The translations under genes were made by a program, and so were the position numbers. This document shows, piece after piece, positions 25,849-34,872 of a DNA stretch of 64,000 nt. This DNA comes from Pedobacter miscanthi (GTDB lineage: Bacteria; Bacteroidota; Bacteroidia; Sphingobacteriales; Sphingobacteriaceae): contig NZ_QNQU01000025.1 in NCBI RefSeq assembly GCF_003315595.1, positions 27,332 through 91,331 on the forward strand, given 5' to 3'. Positions within the stretch are counted from its first letter, which is position 1. Every line of letters starts with the position of its first letter. The notes under the pieces are model-generated. The model did no database searches, was not told the DNA's origin, and worked only from the letters and a program-made list of their open reading frames with translations.

Positions 25849-27346
25849 GGGATGCTGATGCTAGTTCTGTATTTGGGGTTAATTCTATTTTTTGTGCCGA
25901 ACCGGTAAATTTCATTTCTTTCGAAATTACCTGGTAGGTGCCATGTTCGCGGGCTACTTCGATGTAAACGGTATAAGTTCCTGCTTTTACCAGATTTCCG
26001 CTGTCATCTTTTCCATCCCATGACAGGCTATATTTTCCAGGTCCACGCGTAGCAGAACTGGTCGAACTTAATTTCCCTTCCGCTCCTTTTTTAAATTCAT
26101 CGCCATTGGCACGGTTCCACGATTTTAAATCCGGTAACCAACGTGGTTTATTATACCAGATAGCAAGATTGCATACAGGTGTTTTAGCAGCATCTTCAAC
26201 CCACACAGCCACAAACGGACGACGAACACGTTTTCCGTCTGTTGATTCGATGTTAGCGATTTCCAAATTAACGATCAATTCGTATTTGGTATTCCAAAGT
26301 TTATCAGCTTTATTTGCTTTGGTTAAAGCCATCGCTGGTTTCTCTGAAAGGGTTTCATATTTAGCCCAGGCTTTATTTTTAATTTCTTTACCGTCTTTAG
26401 TAACCAATAAATAAGCAATATCATTTCTATTGGCAACTATTTTCTCAATTTCCGAAAGCGATAATACATTAAAAGAAGTTGCTAAAGCTCCCGCTTCGCT
26501 CGCATCAGGCGCAATAACTGTAGCGCTGATAATTTCTGAAGCAGGTTTTCCGGTTCGTGGGTCAACAATGTGCGAATACCATTTACCGTATACGCTAAAT
26601 CCCCTGCGGTAATTACCACTGGTGGCCACAGCCATATTGGAAACTTTGATCGTGGTTAAAGCAGCATCATTTTCGGCATCAGCTTTAGGATTGGCTATTG
26701 CAATGTTTTCGGCCTGATTTCCTTTGATAACCATATCACCGCCAATGTTTACTACCACATTCTCAATTCCTATAGTTTGTAAAGCTTTTTCAGCAGCCTT
26801 ATTGATAATGTAACTTTTAGCAAAAGAATTTAAGGCCAAAGGCACATCATCCACACGGGTAACAGTTTGATCTTGTTTATTTAATAAATAATGTTTCTGT
26901 TTAACCAGTGCCACTGCGCTTTCCAGTTCATTGGCTCTTGGCAAACGGTTTTCGGCAGCTGCTTTCTTCCACATATTGCCGATTAAAGCTGCTGAAGCAT
27001 CGAGCGCACCGTTAGTAGAGTTTTTATAGTTTTCAAATTGTTGTAAAACCTCAAATAATTCAGGAGAAACCTTAGTGGGTTGTTTTCCGTTTTTCATCCA
27101 TTTACTAAACTCACTCGAAGTTTTGTAGGCACTCAAAATATTATCCAATCTATCTATTTCATTTAAGGCATGCTGCTCAGCCAAATCTGCATCAGCCTGA
27201 TTTGTTGCTTTAAATTTTAATTCTAAAGAAGTACCGAGTACATTCTCATAGTTGGAAACAAATGTTCTTAAAACTTTTTTGGGACTCACAAATGCCGAAG
27301 CAGTGATCACCAGTAAAAAGATGGCGGTTAAGTGTTTAAATTTCAT
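25820..27346 (-). CDS. ApbE FMN transferase fused to DUF2271
   Basis: A 508-residue exported protein with signal peptide 1-19. Residues about 28-320 form an ApbE (FAD:protein FMN transferase) domain: GTSLELKF, NGALDASAALIGNMWKKA, GDMVIKG and YSHIVDPRTGKPA with the metal-binding region. Residues about 350-500 form DUF2271: YELIVNLEIANIE, RPFVAVWVEDAAKTPVCNLAIWYNKPRWLPDLKSW split over that stretch, and GTYTVYIEVAREHGTYQVISK. ApbE transfers FMN from FAD to Thr or Ser of redox proteins. DUF2271 is a partner domain of extracytosolic flavin electron-transfer systems. The fused form plus the overlapping PepSY gene suggest one such system; no FMN-accepting target motif was seen in either protein. Confidence 0.88.
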   Translation of the reverse strand: MKFKHLTAIFLLVITASAFVSPKKVLRTFVSNYENVLGTSLELKFKATNQADADLAEQHALNEIDRLDNILSAYKTSSEFSKWMKNGKQPTKVSPELFEVLQQFENYKNSTNGALDASAALIGNMWKKAAAENRLPRANELESAVALVKQKHYLLNKQDQTVTRVDDVPLALNSFAKSYIINKAAEKALQTIGIENVVVNIGGDMVIKGNQAENIAIANPKADAENDAALTTIKVSNMAVATSGNYRRGFSVYGKWYSHIVDPRTGKPASEIISATVIAPDASEAGALATSFNVLSLSEIEKIVANRNDIAYLLVTKDGKEIKNKAWAKYETLSEKPAMALTKANKADKLWNTKYELIVNLEIANIESTDGKRVRRPFVAVWVEDAAKTPVCNLAIWYNKPRWLPDLKSWNRANGDEFKKGAEGKLSSTSSATRGPGKYSLSWDGKDDSGNLVKAGTYTVYIEVAREHGTYQVISKEMKFTGSAQKIELTPNTELASASLDYRKIPKK

Positions 27347-27598
27347 TTAGGAATTTTTGAGATTTTAATGCAAAGAAAATAGTTTATCTGGAATAATTTT
27401 AAATAAGCAGAAATTATATTTGAAATAATACAAATTTACTGGCAAGTTGATTTATTTCGTACCCGTTTATGGACGTAAATTAGATCGAAGGGTTTAATAA
27501 TTATCACTAAAAAATAAAACTTATTTCCCTTATTCCGCTTTGGCTTTTCATATTCCGGTTTAGTGTTTATGCTTTTTTTTGCTATTTTCGCTTATAAG

Positions 27599-28744
27599 AT
27601 GCTGAATATACAATCTAAACTTCCTGGTGTAGGTACCACCATTTTTTCGGTGATGAGTAAACTTGCGGCAGAACACAATGCCATTAATTTATCACAAGGT
27701 TTTCCTGATTACGCCTGCGACCCTGAGTTGGTTAAATTGGTAAACAAAGCTATGAAAGATGGTTTTAACCAATATGCACCCATGCCGGGTTCTGCCTTTT
27801 TAAAAGAAACCATTGCAGAAAAAGTTGAGGCACTTTATAAGATAAAATATAATCCGGATACCGAAATTACAGTTACGGCTGGCGGAACACAGGCCATTTT
27901 TACCGCCCTGGCTGCTATTATCAACGCAGGCGATGAAGTCATTATTTTTGAGCCTGCCTACGATAGCTATGCACCTACGATCAAACTTCTGGGTGGTTTG
28001 GTTAAAACTTACGAACTGGCTCCTCCTAATTATGGTATAGATTGGGACATGGTAAAAAAACTGTTCACCGCCAAAACACGGATGATTATTTTAAATACCC
28101 CACAAAATCCAACTGGAAGTATTTTATCATCGGACGACATGGAATCGCTGATTAAATTGGTTACCGGTACCGATATTTTAATTTTAAGTGATGAGGTTTA
28201 CGAACATTTGATTTACGATGAACAAAAGCACCAGAGTGTAATGCTTTACCCTGAATTAAAACAGCGGAGCTTTATTGTGGCATCATTCGGGAAACTTTTA
28301 CATACCACAGGATGGAAACTTGGCTACTGTCTCGCGCCCGAAAAACTCACTAAAGAATTCAGGAAAGTACACCAATTTAATGTTTTCAGCGTTAATAGTC
28401 CCATGCAGCAGGCCATTGCCGAATACCTTAAACAACCTAAAAATTACACCGGACTTGCCAGTTTTTTTCAAAAGAAAAGGGATTATTTCAGAGGTCTTTT
28501 AGCCGAAAGCCGTTTTACACTTTTGCCCTGTAACGGTTCATATTTTCAATGTGCAAGCTATAGTGATATCAGCGATGAAAAAGATACCGATTTTAGCATG
28601 CGCCTGATCAGAGAATTCGGAGTGGCAACCATTCCGGTTTCAGCTTTTTACCAGAAAGCGACCGATCATAAAATTATCCGCTTCTGCTTTGCTAAAGAAG
28701 ATGCTACGCTCGCAAAAGCTGCAGAGAAATTAAAAAATGTTTAA
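27599..28744 (+). CDS. Methionine/glutamine-type aminotransferase (YbdL-like)
   Basis: Class I fold PLP aminotransferase of 381 residues. It opens SKLPGVGTTIFSVMSKLAAE, followed by INLSQGFPDYACDP, NQYAPMPGSAFLKETI, NTPQNPTGSILS, SDEVYEHLIYD and the PLP Lys in VASFGKLLHTTGWKLGY. Best match is the E. coli YbdL / KAT group, which prefers Met, His or Phe and often uses glutamine as donor. The start at ATG 27599 matches the family; the frame extends upstream through a hydrophobic leader that looks non-coding. The adjacent nitrilase-family amidase (21 bases downstream) supports a transaminase/omega-amidase pair. Confidence 0.9.
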   Translation: MLNIQSKLPGVGTTIFSVMSKLAAEHNAINLSQGFPDYACDPELVKLVNKAMKDGFNQYAPMPGSAFLKETIAEKVEALYKIKYNPDTEITVTAGGTQAIFTALAAIINAGDEVIIFEPAYDSYAPTIKLLGGLVKTYELAPPNYGIDWDMVKKLFTAKTRMIILNTPQNPTGSILSSDDMESLIKLVTGTDILILSDEVYEHLIYDEQKHQSVMLYPELKQRSFIVASFGKLLHTTGWKLGYCLAPEKLTKEFRKVHQFNVFSVNSPMQQAIAEYLKQPKNYTGLASFFQKKRDYFRGLLAESRFTLLPCNGSYFQCASYSDISDEKDTDFSMRLIREFGVATIPVSAFYQKATDHKIIRFCFAKEDATLAKAAEKLKNV

Positions 28745-28765
28745 CGAGTTCAAAAACTATAAAAA

Positions 28766-29572
28766 ATGGAAGCACCCGTTTACACTCAAATAGAAAATCT
28801 GAAAGTTACTGTTTTTCAGGCCTATCTTTTTTGGGAAAACATTGAAAAAAACCTCTTAAACTTAGCATTAAGGCTCTCAATGGGTGTTCGGGAAAAAACC
28901 GACATCATCGTATTGCCCGAAATGTTCAATACAGGTTTTAGCATGAATTCTGAAGCTTTGGCGGAGGAAATGGGTGGAAAAACGATGCAATGGATGCAAA
29001 AAATGGCGCACCAGTATAACTGTATCGTTACCGGAAGTTTAATTATAAAAGAAAACAACCAATACTTTAACCGTTTGATCTGGATGGAGCCTGATGGCAA
29101 ACACCAACATTACGATAAACGGCATCTGTTTGGCATGGGCGATGAAGACAATCATTTTAGTCCGGGCAAAGAAAAACTAATTGTTGAACTTAAAGGCTGG
29201 AAAATCAGGCTGGCCATCTGTTACGATCTCCGTTTTCCCGTTTGGTTGCGGAATGTTGACCAGGAATATGACATTTTACTCCTCGTTGCAAACTGGCCTG
29301 ACAGACGCTCGGCACACTGGAAAGCCTTGATTCCCGCACGGGCAATTGAGAACCAGAGTTATGTAATTGCAGTGAACCGTGTAGGGCATGATGGGAACCA
29401 GATTTATCACAGCGGACTATCTATGTGTTTAGATCCTTATGGTAATACTGTATATTATAAACCAGAGGATGAGGATTTATATACCTTCAGCATCAATTAT
29501 GAAGAGCTCGTTAAAATCAGAAGGCAGTTTCCGTTTTTAAAGGATGCGGATCGATTTACGATTGAAAATTAA
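28766..29572 (+). CDS. Nitrilase-family omega-amidase (YafV-like)
   Basis: A 268-residue carbon-nitrogen hydrolase. The catalytic triad is visible: Glu in DIIVLPEMFNTGFSM, Lys in HYDKRHLFGMG and Cys in IRLAICYDLRFPVW. YafV/Nit2 relatives hydrolyse alpha-ketoglutaramate and alpha-ketosuccinamate, the products left when glutamine or asparagine serve as transaminase donors. That fits the preceding aminotransferase, as in methionine salvage. The two genes are probably one operon. Confidence 0.9.
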   Translation: MEAPVYTQIENLKVTVFQAYLFWENIEKNLLNLALRLSMGVREKTDIIVLPEMFNTGFSMNSEALAEEMGGKTMQWMQKMAHQYNCIVTGSLIIKENNQYFNRLIWMEPDGKHQHYDKRHLFGMGDEDNHFSPGKEKLIVELKGWKIRLAICYDLRFPVWLRNVDQEYDILLLVANWPDRRSAHWKALIPARAIENQSYVIAVNRVGHDGNQIYHSGLSMCLDPYGNTVYYKPEDEDLYTFSINYEELVKIRRQFPFLKDADRFTIEN

Positions 29573-29632
29573 ATCCGAAGATTAAGGTGAAGTTTTAGAG
29601 TATTAGTAAAACGATTAATGTTTAGCAATAAC

Positions 29633-29821
29633 AATGATCAAATTGCAATAACCAATAATCAAATTATAATAATCAATGATCAAATCGCAGTAACCAATGA
29701 TCAAATTGCAATAATCAATGATCAGATTACAATAATCAATAATCAAATCACAATAACCAATAATCAAATCGCAATAACCAATAATCAAATCGCAAGAATC
29801 AATAATCAAATCACAATAACC
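29633..29821. repeat. 21-bp tandem repeat, nine units
   Basis: Nine consecutive 21-bp units of the form AATRATCARATYRYARKAAYC with no indels, between the amidase and glycosylasparaginase genes. The period is a multiple of three, so frames on both strands stay open; the plus strand (from ATG 29618) reads a 7-residue repeat like NNQIAIT, and the minus strand reads LIIGYCD-like units. Differences between units are mostly transitions. Gene status is doubtful; it may be a minisatellite with variable copy number. Confidence 0.9.
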
Positions 29822-29903
29822 AAGCTAGAGCGATCGATCCAACAATCCAGCAATAAAGCAATTTAACAATACAATTAACCCATTTCAACAATTAACCCAA
29901 CAA

Positions 29904-30938
29904 ATGTTTAACCGCCGTAAATTTATAAAAGCATCTGCCCTATCTGCTGGCTTGCTTGCCATTGATAAAAGCAGTATTGCTAATGCGATTCCAGAGAAAA
30001 GATCAAAAATTGCAAACCTACCAATTGTAATTTCTACCTGGGATTTTGGTATTGCCGCCAATGCAGACGCCTGGAAAGTTTTGTCAACCGGCGGCCGCGC
30101 GCTAGATGCTGTTGAACAGGGTGTTTGGGTACCCGAAGCCGATGAAAAAAATCAATCGGTGGGTTATGGCGGTTTGCCCGATCGTGACGGGAAAGTTACC
30201 CTCGATGCCTGTATTATGGATGAGCAGGGGAACTGTGGGGCAGTACTGGCGCTCGAACATATTAAACATCCCATTTCGGTAGCCCGTAAAGTAATGGAAA
30301 AAACACCTCACGTAATGCTGGCCGGCGATGGTGCTTTACAATTTGCTTTAGAACAGGGGTTTAAAAAAGAGAATCTGCTCACCCCTGCCAGCGAAAAAGC
30401 ATGGAAAGAGTGGTTAAAAACGGCTAAATATGAGCCGGTAATGAATATTGAAAATAAACTATACGAAAAAGCTGCACCACAGAAACTACCCGGAAACCAA
30501 TATAATCACGATACCATTGGTATGCTGGCTATTGATGCTAAGGGCAATATTTCTGGAGCCTGCACCACCAGCGGCATGGCATATAAACTCCATGGAAGAA
30601 TTGGCGATAGTCCGATTATTGGCGCCGGATTATATGTAGATAACGAAATTGGTGGTGCAACCTCTACTGGTGTAGGCGAAGAAGTGGTAAGGAATGTAGG
30701 CTCATTTTTAGTTGTAGAACTGATGCGTCAGGGTTACACACCGGAAGCTGCCTGCAAAGAAGCGGTGATGCGCATCATCAAAAAGAAACCAGAAACGGCT
30801 AAAAATATACAGGTGGGCTTTTTGGCCATCAATAAAAAAGGCGAATATGGTGCTTATGCCATTCAACAGGGCTTTAGCTATGCGGTTTGCAATGCAGAAA
30901 AACAGGATTTACTGATCAAGGGAAAGAGTTATTATTAG
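29904..30938 (+). CDS. N4-(beta-N-acetylglucosaminyl)-L-asparaginase (glycosylasparaginase), exported
   Basis: Ntn-hydrolase of 344 residues with a twin-arginine-like signal (NRRKFIKASALSAGLLA). The precursor should self-cleave before Thr204 in NHDTIGMLAID, the new N-terminal nucleophile; the GGYTI-like partner regions GACTTSGMAYKLHGRIGDS and GAGLYVDNEIGGATSTG follow. It hydrolyses the GlcNAc-Asn bond left after N-glycoprotein proteolysis. It might cooperate with the exported GH125 mannosidase in glycoprotein use, though they are 27 kb apart. Confidence 0.93.
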   Translation: MFNRRKFIKASALSAGLLAIDKSSIANAIPEKRSKIANLPIVISTWDFGIAANADAWKVLSTGGRALDAVEQGVWVPEADEKNQSVGYGGLPDRDGKVTLDACIMDEQGNCGAVLALEHIKHPISVARKVMEKTPHVMLAGDGALQFALEQGFKKENLLTPASEKAWKEWLKTAKYEPVMNIENKLYEKAAPQKLPGNQYNHDTIGMLAIDAKGNISGACTTSGMAYKLHGRIGDSPIIGAGLYVDNEIGGATSTGVGEEVVRNVGSFLVVELMRQGYTPEAACKEAVMRIIKKKPETAKNIQVGFLAINKKGEYGAYAIQQGFSYAVCNAEKQDLLIKGKSYY

Positions 30939-30971
30939 GAAATCAATTCAACAGAATAAACCTAATTTATA

Positions 30972-31850
30972 ATGGGCCTATTATCTAAAATTTTTGGAAA
31001 AAAGAATGTTGAAGAGCGTAAGGACGAACCTGATATGGTGTATATTCCAAGCGAAGATGAGCGCATGAACTGGGCAATAGAAAAGGCCAATTTAACGCTT
31101 TGGTATTTTGAAAAAAGTTTGGCTAATCCACAGCCTCATCATGTTTATTTTTCTATTAAAGTTCACATTATAGACGGAGAAAACAGCGAACACATTTGGC
31201 TAACTGAACCCCATTTTGATGATGAGGGTAATTTATTTGGTACGGTAGGTAACGAACCGGTAAGTGTGAGTACAGTAAAACTAAACCAGAGGATCGGAAT
31301 CGACCGCGATCTGATATCAGACTGGATGAGCATCGAAAATGGCAGGTTAATCGGCGGATACACCATAAGGGCAATTAGAGATGGCATACCTGAAAAGGAC
31401 AGAGCAGAATTCGACAATAGCATTGGCATGTACATAGATGAAGGAGTGGATCATTTCAGAATGGATTTTGATACTCCAGAAGGTGCAATATTAGCACTTG
31501 AAAATGCGTATAATGTTAAAGATATTGATGCTGCAATAGCGTGTAAAGATTTTTTTGAAGAGGCAAATATCATGCTTTCTAAAATGAACATGGAATTAGA
31601 TAATGACATCATTGATAAAACAGCAGAAGTACTTAGGTTATCATTTATCAAAAGTATTAATGAAAATGGCTTCCCTAACTTTTCCGGTCTGCAGAACGCT
31701 TTTCCCGAAAGGAAAAAAATTGATGATTCTCATTACATAATTACCGAAGTATGTTGGTTTCCTGATGGAGGAAAATCCGTACAGCTCCTTAATACCTATA
31801 AATCAGCAAAAGGCTGGGTAGTTTTAGGTCCGGTTGATACAGCAGAATAA
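30972..31850 (+). CDS. DUF2314 domain protein
   Basis: A 292-residue cytoplasmic protein without signal or membrane segments. Residues about 25-135 match DUF2314 (YegJ-like): MNWAIEKANLTLWYFE, then HVYFSIKVHIIDGENSEHIWL, EPVSVSTVKLNQRIGIDRDLISDWMSIENG split across that stretch, and GGYTIRAI. The C-terminal half (about 150-290) is a helix-rich domain followed by a strand pair, possibly NTF2-like (ALENAYNVKDIDAAIACKDF). Function unknown. It starts 33 bases after glycosylasparaginase and 27 before cutC, all on the plus strand. Confidence 0.7.
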   Translation: MGLLSKIFGKKNVEERKDEPDMVYIPSEDERMNWAIEKANLTLWYFEKSLANPQPHHVYFSIKVHIIDGENSEHIWLTEPHFDDEGNLFGTVGNEPVSVSTVKLNQRIGIDRDLISDWMSIENGRLIGGYTIRAIRDGIPEKDRAEFDNSIGMYIDEGVDHFRMDFDTPEGAILALENAYNVKDIDAAIACKDFFEEANIMLSKMNMELDNDIIDKTAEVLRLSFIKSINENGFPNFSGLQNAFPERKKIDDSHYIITEVCWFPDGGKSVQLLNTYKSAKGWVVLGPVDTAE

Positions 31851-31877
31851 TTTATTAATCTCCATTTATTAGAAGAA

Positions 31878-32651
31878 ATGAAAAGTGAAGAGATTTATCC
31901 AATCACCAAAAATGCCTGTTTAGAAGTATGTGCAAATTCTTATGCCTCGGCTCTCGCTGCGCAAAAAGGCGGTGCGAAAAGGGCGGAATTTTGCGATAAT
32001 CTCGCCGAAGGTGGTACTACGCCGAGTTATGCGCAGATTGCTTTGGCAAAGAAAAATCTATCCATTGAAATATGGCCGATTATCCGGCCTAGGGGTGGTG
32101 ATTTTTTATATTCCGCTATGGAGTTTGAGTTAATGAAAGAAGATATAAAAATCTGTAAATCATTAAATTGTGAAGGTGTTGTTATAGGAATTCTCAATGC
32201 AGATGGAACTATTGACAGGCAAAGATGTGCAGAACTTATGGAATTGGCCAAACCGATGGATGTTGCCTTTCACAGGGCGTTCGACATGAGTAATGACATG
32301 GATCAGGCGTTGGAAGATTTAATCGGACTCGGTATTAAAAGGGTATTGACTTCCGGTGGTGCATCTTCGGCTATATTGGGTGCTGAAAAACTAACTCAAT
32401 TGGTAAAACAAGCAAATGGTAGAATTACGATAATGCCCGGAGCCGGAATAAACGAAAACAATATCCAACAATTAATTAAACAAACCGGAGCAACTGAATT
32501 TCATGCTTCGGCAAAGGAGTTTGTGGAGAGCAAAATGAAGTTTCGGAATACTGAAAGTAAAATGGGTAGTATTGAGGATGAATACCGCTATGAACTGACT
32601 TCAGAAACTAAAGTAAAAGCCCTGGTTGATTGTATTAAGATGATGAAATAA
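31878..32651 (+). CDS. cutC: Copper homeostasis protein CutC family
   Basis: TIM-barrel protein of 257 residues with the CutC pattern: LEVCANSYASALAAQKGGA, RAEFCDNLAEGGTTPSY, IRPRGGDFLYSA, GVVIGILNADGTID, FHRAFDMSNDM and RVLTSGGASSAILG. CutC was named for copper tolerance in E. coli, but the direct role is disputed and the barrel resembles enzymes. It closes a run of plus-strand genes. A family A palindromic repeat follows. Confidence 0.92.
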   Translation: MKSEEIYPITKNACLEVCANSYASALAAQKGGAKRAEFCDNLAEGGTTPSYAQIALAKKNLSIEIWPIIRPRGGDFLYSAMEFELMKEDIKICKSLNCEGVVIGILNADGTIDRQRCAELMELAKPMDVAFHRAFDMSNDMDQALEDLIGLGIKRVLTSGGASSAILGAEKLTQLVKQANGRITIMPGAGINENNIQQLIKQTGATEFHASAKEFVESKMKFRNTESKMGSIEDEYRYELTSETKVKALVDCIKMMK

Positions 32652-32655
32652 GATT

Positions 32656-32740
32656 CGTCATTTCGACTGAAGCATCGCGAAAAGGAGAAATCTATGCGAT
32701 ATTATTATCAATAGATTTCTCCGCTATAGAGAAAATGACG
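32656..32740. repeat. Palindromic repeat family A, copy 2
   Basis: CGTCATTTCGACTGAAGC at the left, inner arms GGAGAAATCTAT and ATAGATTTCTCC, and right end GAAAATGACG. The right arm has diverged from the CAGTCGAAATGACG form. It lies between the convergent cutC and ddl genes. Confidence 0.85.
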
Positions 32741-32792
32741 ATTTTCTTTATTTGAGAAAACGCGATGGTTTGTGGAGACACAAACATGAAGT

Positions 32793-33779
32793 CTATCCCA
32801 ATGTTTCTTTCATCAAACGCGTATAAAACTCCTTAAGTGTAATACCCATCGCCGCTACCTGTTGTGGAATAAAACTGGTTGCTGTTTGGCCGGGTATGGT
32901 ATTGATTTCGATAAAATAGAACTTACCGGTTTCGTGTTCCAGGAAATAATCTACCCTAACCACTCCCCTGCAGTTTAATTTTTTATAAACATCGGTAACT
33001 ACCTGTTGAACGCGTACCAACTCTTCGTCATTCATGCGGCCGGGTGTAATTTCTTCGGTAGATCCTGGCGTATATTTAGCTTCAAAATCAAAAAACTCGT
33101 TCTTGGGGATCACTTCAGTGGTTGGTAAAACTGTAATCTTTCCTTCGGCCCCAAAAATACCGATCGAAAATTCCCTTCCGCTCACAAATTCCTCGATCAA
33201 AACCTGCGTATCCTCCTTAAAAGCCTTTTCAACTGCTTCATCCAGATCATCTGCATGTTTTACCTTACTCATGCCAATGCTGCTTCCGCCGCTATTCGGT
33301 TTAACAAAGTAAGGCAATCTTAAATCTTCCTTGATTTTGGCTAAACTGTAATTTCCTCCTTTAAAAATCTGTACAGATTTAGCGGTATATAAATTTTCAA
33401 TTCCTTCTACAATGGCCTTTGTATAGCCCTTATTCATCGTGATAGATGATGTTAGCGCATCACATGTGGTGTATGGGATTCCTAACATATCGAAATAACC
33501 CTGTAATTTTCCATCTTCGCCCGGCGAACCGTGTATGATAATAAAAACACCGTCAAATTTTATTTTTCGACCCTCAATGGTTAAGGAGAAATCATTTTTA
33601 TCAATTTCAATTTTAACAGAATCGGCCGGTTCATAAAACCATCCTTTTTCGTTGAGCATAATCTTATAAACATCGTATAAATTGGGATCGATGTTCTGGG
33701 CAATGGTTGCTGCACTTTTTACCGAAACAACCCATTCGCCTGTGGTACCGCCTGTTAACAACGCAATAGTTTTCTTCAT
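32793..33779 (-). CDS. ddl: D-alanine--D-alanine ligase
   Basis: ATP-grasp ligase of 328 residues. It has IALLTGGTTGEWVVSVKSA, IIHGSPGEDGKLQGYFDMLG, LPYFVKPNSGGSSIGMSKV and the C-terminal metal-binding FYFIEINTIPGQTATSF. It makes the D-Ala-D-Ala dipeptide for peptidoglycan in the cytoplasm. ATG 33777-33779 is the right start; the in-frame extension to 33827 runs through the AT-rich promoter. It is divergent from the PASTA-mltG envelope operon, with the shared theme of cell-wall synthesis. Confidence 0.95.
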   Translation of the reverse strand: MKKTIALLTGGTTGEWVVSVKSAATIAQNIDPNLYDVYKIMLNEKGWFYEPADSVKIEIDKNDFSLTIEGRKIKFDGVFIIIHGSPGEDGKLQGYFDMLGIPYTTCDALTSSITMNKGYTKAIVEGIENLYTAKSVQIFKGGNYSLAKIKEDLRLPYFVKPNSGGSSIGMSKVKHADDLDEAVEKAFKEDTQVLIEEFVSGREFSIGIFGAEGKITVLPTTEVIPKNEFFDFEAKYTPGSTEEITPGRMNDEELVRVQQVVTDVYKKLNCRGVVRVDYFLEHETGKFYFIEINTIPGQTATSFIPQQVAAMGITLKEFYTRLMKETLG

Positions 33780-33884
33780 GTCGAAAATCCTTTTATAAAT
33801 AGAAATTGAATATAAATATATCCCCAAAAATATAAATATCTTTGTGCTTTGACGCCATTAACGGAACAATTATTGAAGATGAAT

Positions 33885-34040
33885 TCGTCAAATTAATGAA
33901 TGATCGATTGACAGAATTAGTGATTGATTGAATGGAAGAATTAATGAAAGAATGAATGATTGAATATCAAATATAAACCGAGTGCTATTCATTCATTAAT
34001 TCAATCAATCTTTCATTCGATATTCTATCAATAATTAAAA
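33885..34040. repeat. ATTCATTCA-type AT-rich inverted repeat
   Basis: The 304-bp ddl/PASTA divergent spacer contains GAATTAATGAAAGAATGAAT on the left and ATTCATTCATTAATTCAATC on the right, an imperfect large hairpin made of ATTCATTCA words, like the spacer at 12013-12145. A TACATTTG -7-like element for the PASTA operon follows at 34045-34052. A separate TATCTTTG lies at 33837-33844. Confidence 0.6.
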
Positions 34041-34083
34041 TAGTTACATTTGAGCTTATACGCATAAACCCAATTTAAGATAC

Positions 34084-34854
34084 ATGTCTAAATTTATAGA
34101 TTACTTAAAAACCAAATCGTTTAGAAACAACATTTTAGCTGCCATAGGTACAGTTTTCGCGCTACTCCTGATTGCATTTTTTAGTTTAAGATATTACACC
34201 AAACATGGCGAAGGCTTAAATGTGCCGATGGTAAAAGGTCTTTCTTTTGAGCAGGCGGTAAAAAAACTGGAAGATGCCGGATTAAAATATGAAGTAGATT
34301 CTGTTTTTATTATGGATCAGCCTGCCGGGATTGTAATTGATCAGGATCCTGACCCAAATACTTTTGTGAAAGATAACCGTACCATTTATTTAACCATTAA
34401 TGCCGGCAAAACCCCGAATACAAAATTCCCTGATATTGCATTTAAGACCTTACGTGAAGCGCAGGCCATTATCGAAAGTTCGCGATTAAAATTGGGCGAC
34501 ACCACTTACAAACCGGATGTAAGCCGCGATGTAGTGCTCGAAGCCTCTTTTGGCGGTCAACCGATTACAGCCGGACAGATTGTGCCGGTAGGTTCGAGGA
34601 TCAACCTGGTACTGGGCGATGGTCGTGGAAACGAGGAAGTTGATATTCCACAGTTAATGGGCTTAACGATGGATGAAGCAAAATTCAGTCTTAGGGGCTC
34701 TAACTTAACTTTAGGTGTTATCAGTTATGATGGGCCGGTAACTGACAGTGCGGCGGCAGTGATCATCAAACAGGATCCGATGATTCTTGATTCATTAACC
34801 AAAGTACCCCTTGGTACCAAAATAAATATTACCCTTTCCAATAAACAACAATAA
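34084..34854 (+). CDS. PASTA domain membrane protein
   Basis: A 256-residue single-pass protein: short cytoplasmic N-terminus, one transmembrane helix (about 20-38, ILAAIGTVFALLLIAFFSL), then three PASTA repeats (about 45-112, 113-182, 183-252) with VPMVKGLSFEQAVKKLEDAG, FKTLREAQAIIESS and IPQLMGLTMDEAKFSLRGS. There is no kinase or transpeptidase domain, so it is a free PASTA protein that may bind muropeptides or penicillin-binding proteins. First gene of an envelope operon with mltG. Confidence 0.9.
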   Translation: MSKFIDYLKTKSFRNNILAAIGTVFALLLIAFFSLRYYTKHGEGLNVPMVKGLSFEQAVKKLEDAGLKYEVDSVFIMDQPAGIVIDQDPDPNTFVKDNRTIYLTINAGKTPNTKFPDIAFKTLREAQAIIESSRLKLGDTTYKPDVSRDVVLEASFGGQPITAGQIVPVGSRINLVLGDGRGNEEVDIPQLMGLTMDEAKFSLRGSNLTLGVISYDGPVTDSAAAVIIKQDPMILDSLTKVPLGTKINITLSNKQQ

Positions 34855-34872
34855 AATACGTATAAGATACCG

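Noticed and set aside
29633..29821. CRISPR-like array
   Set aside because: Units are contiguous 21-mers without unique spacers, so this is a simple tandem repeat; no cas genes are near.
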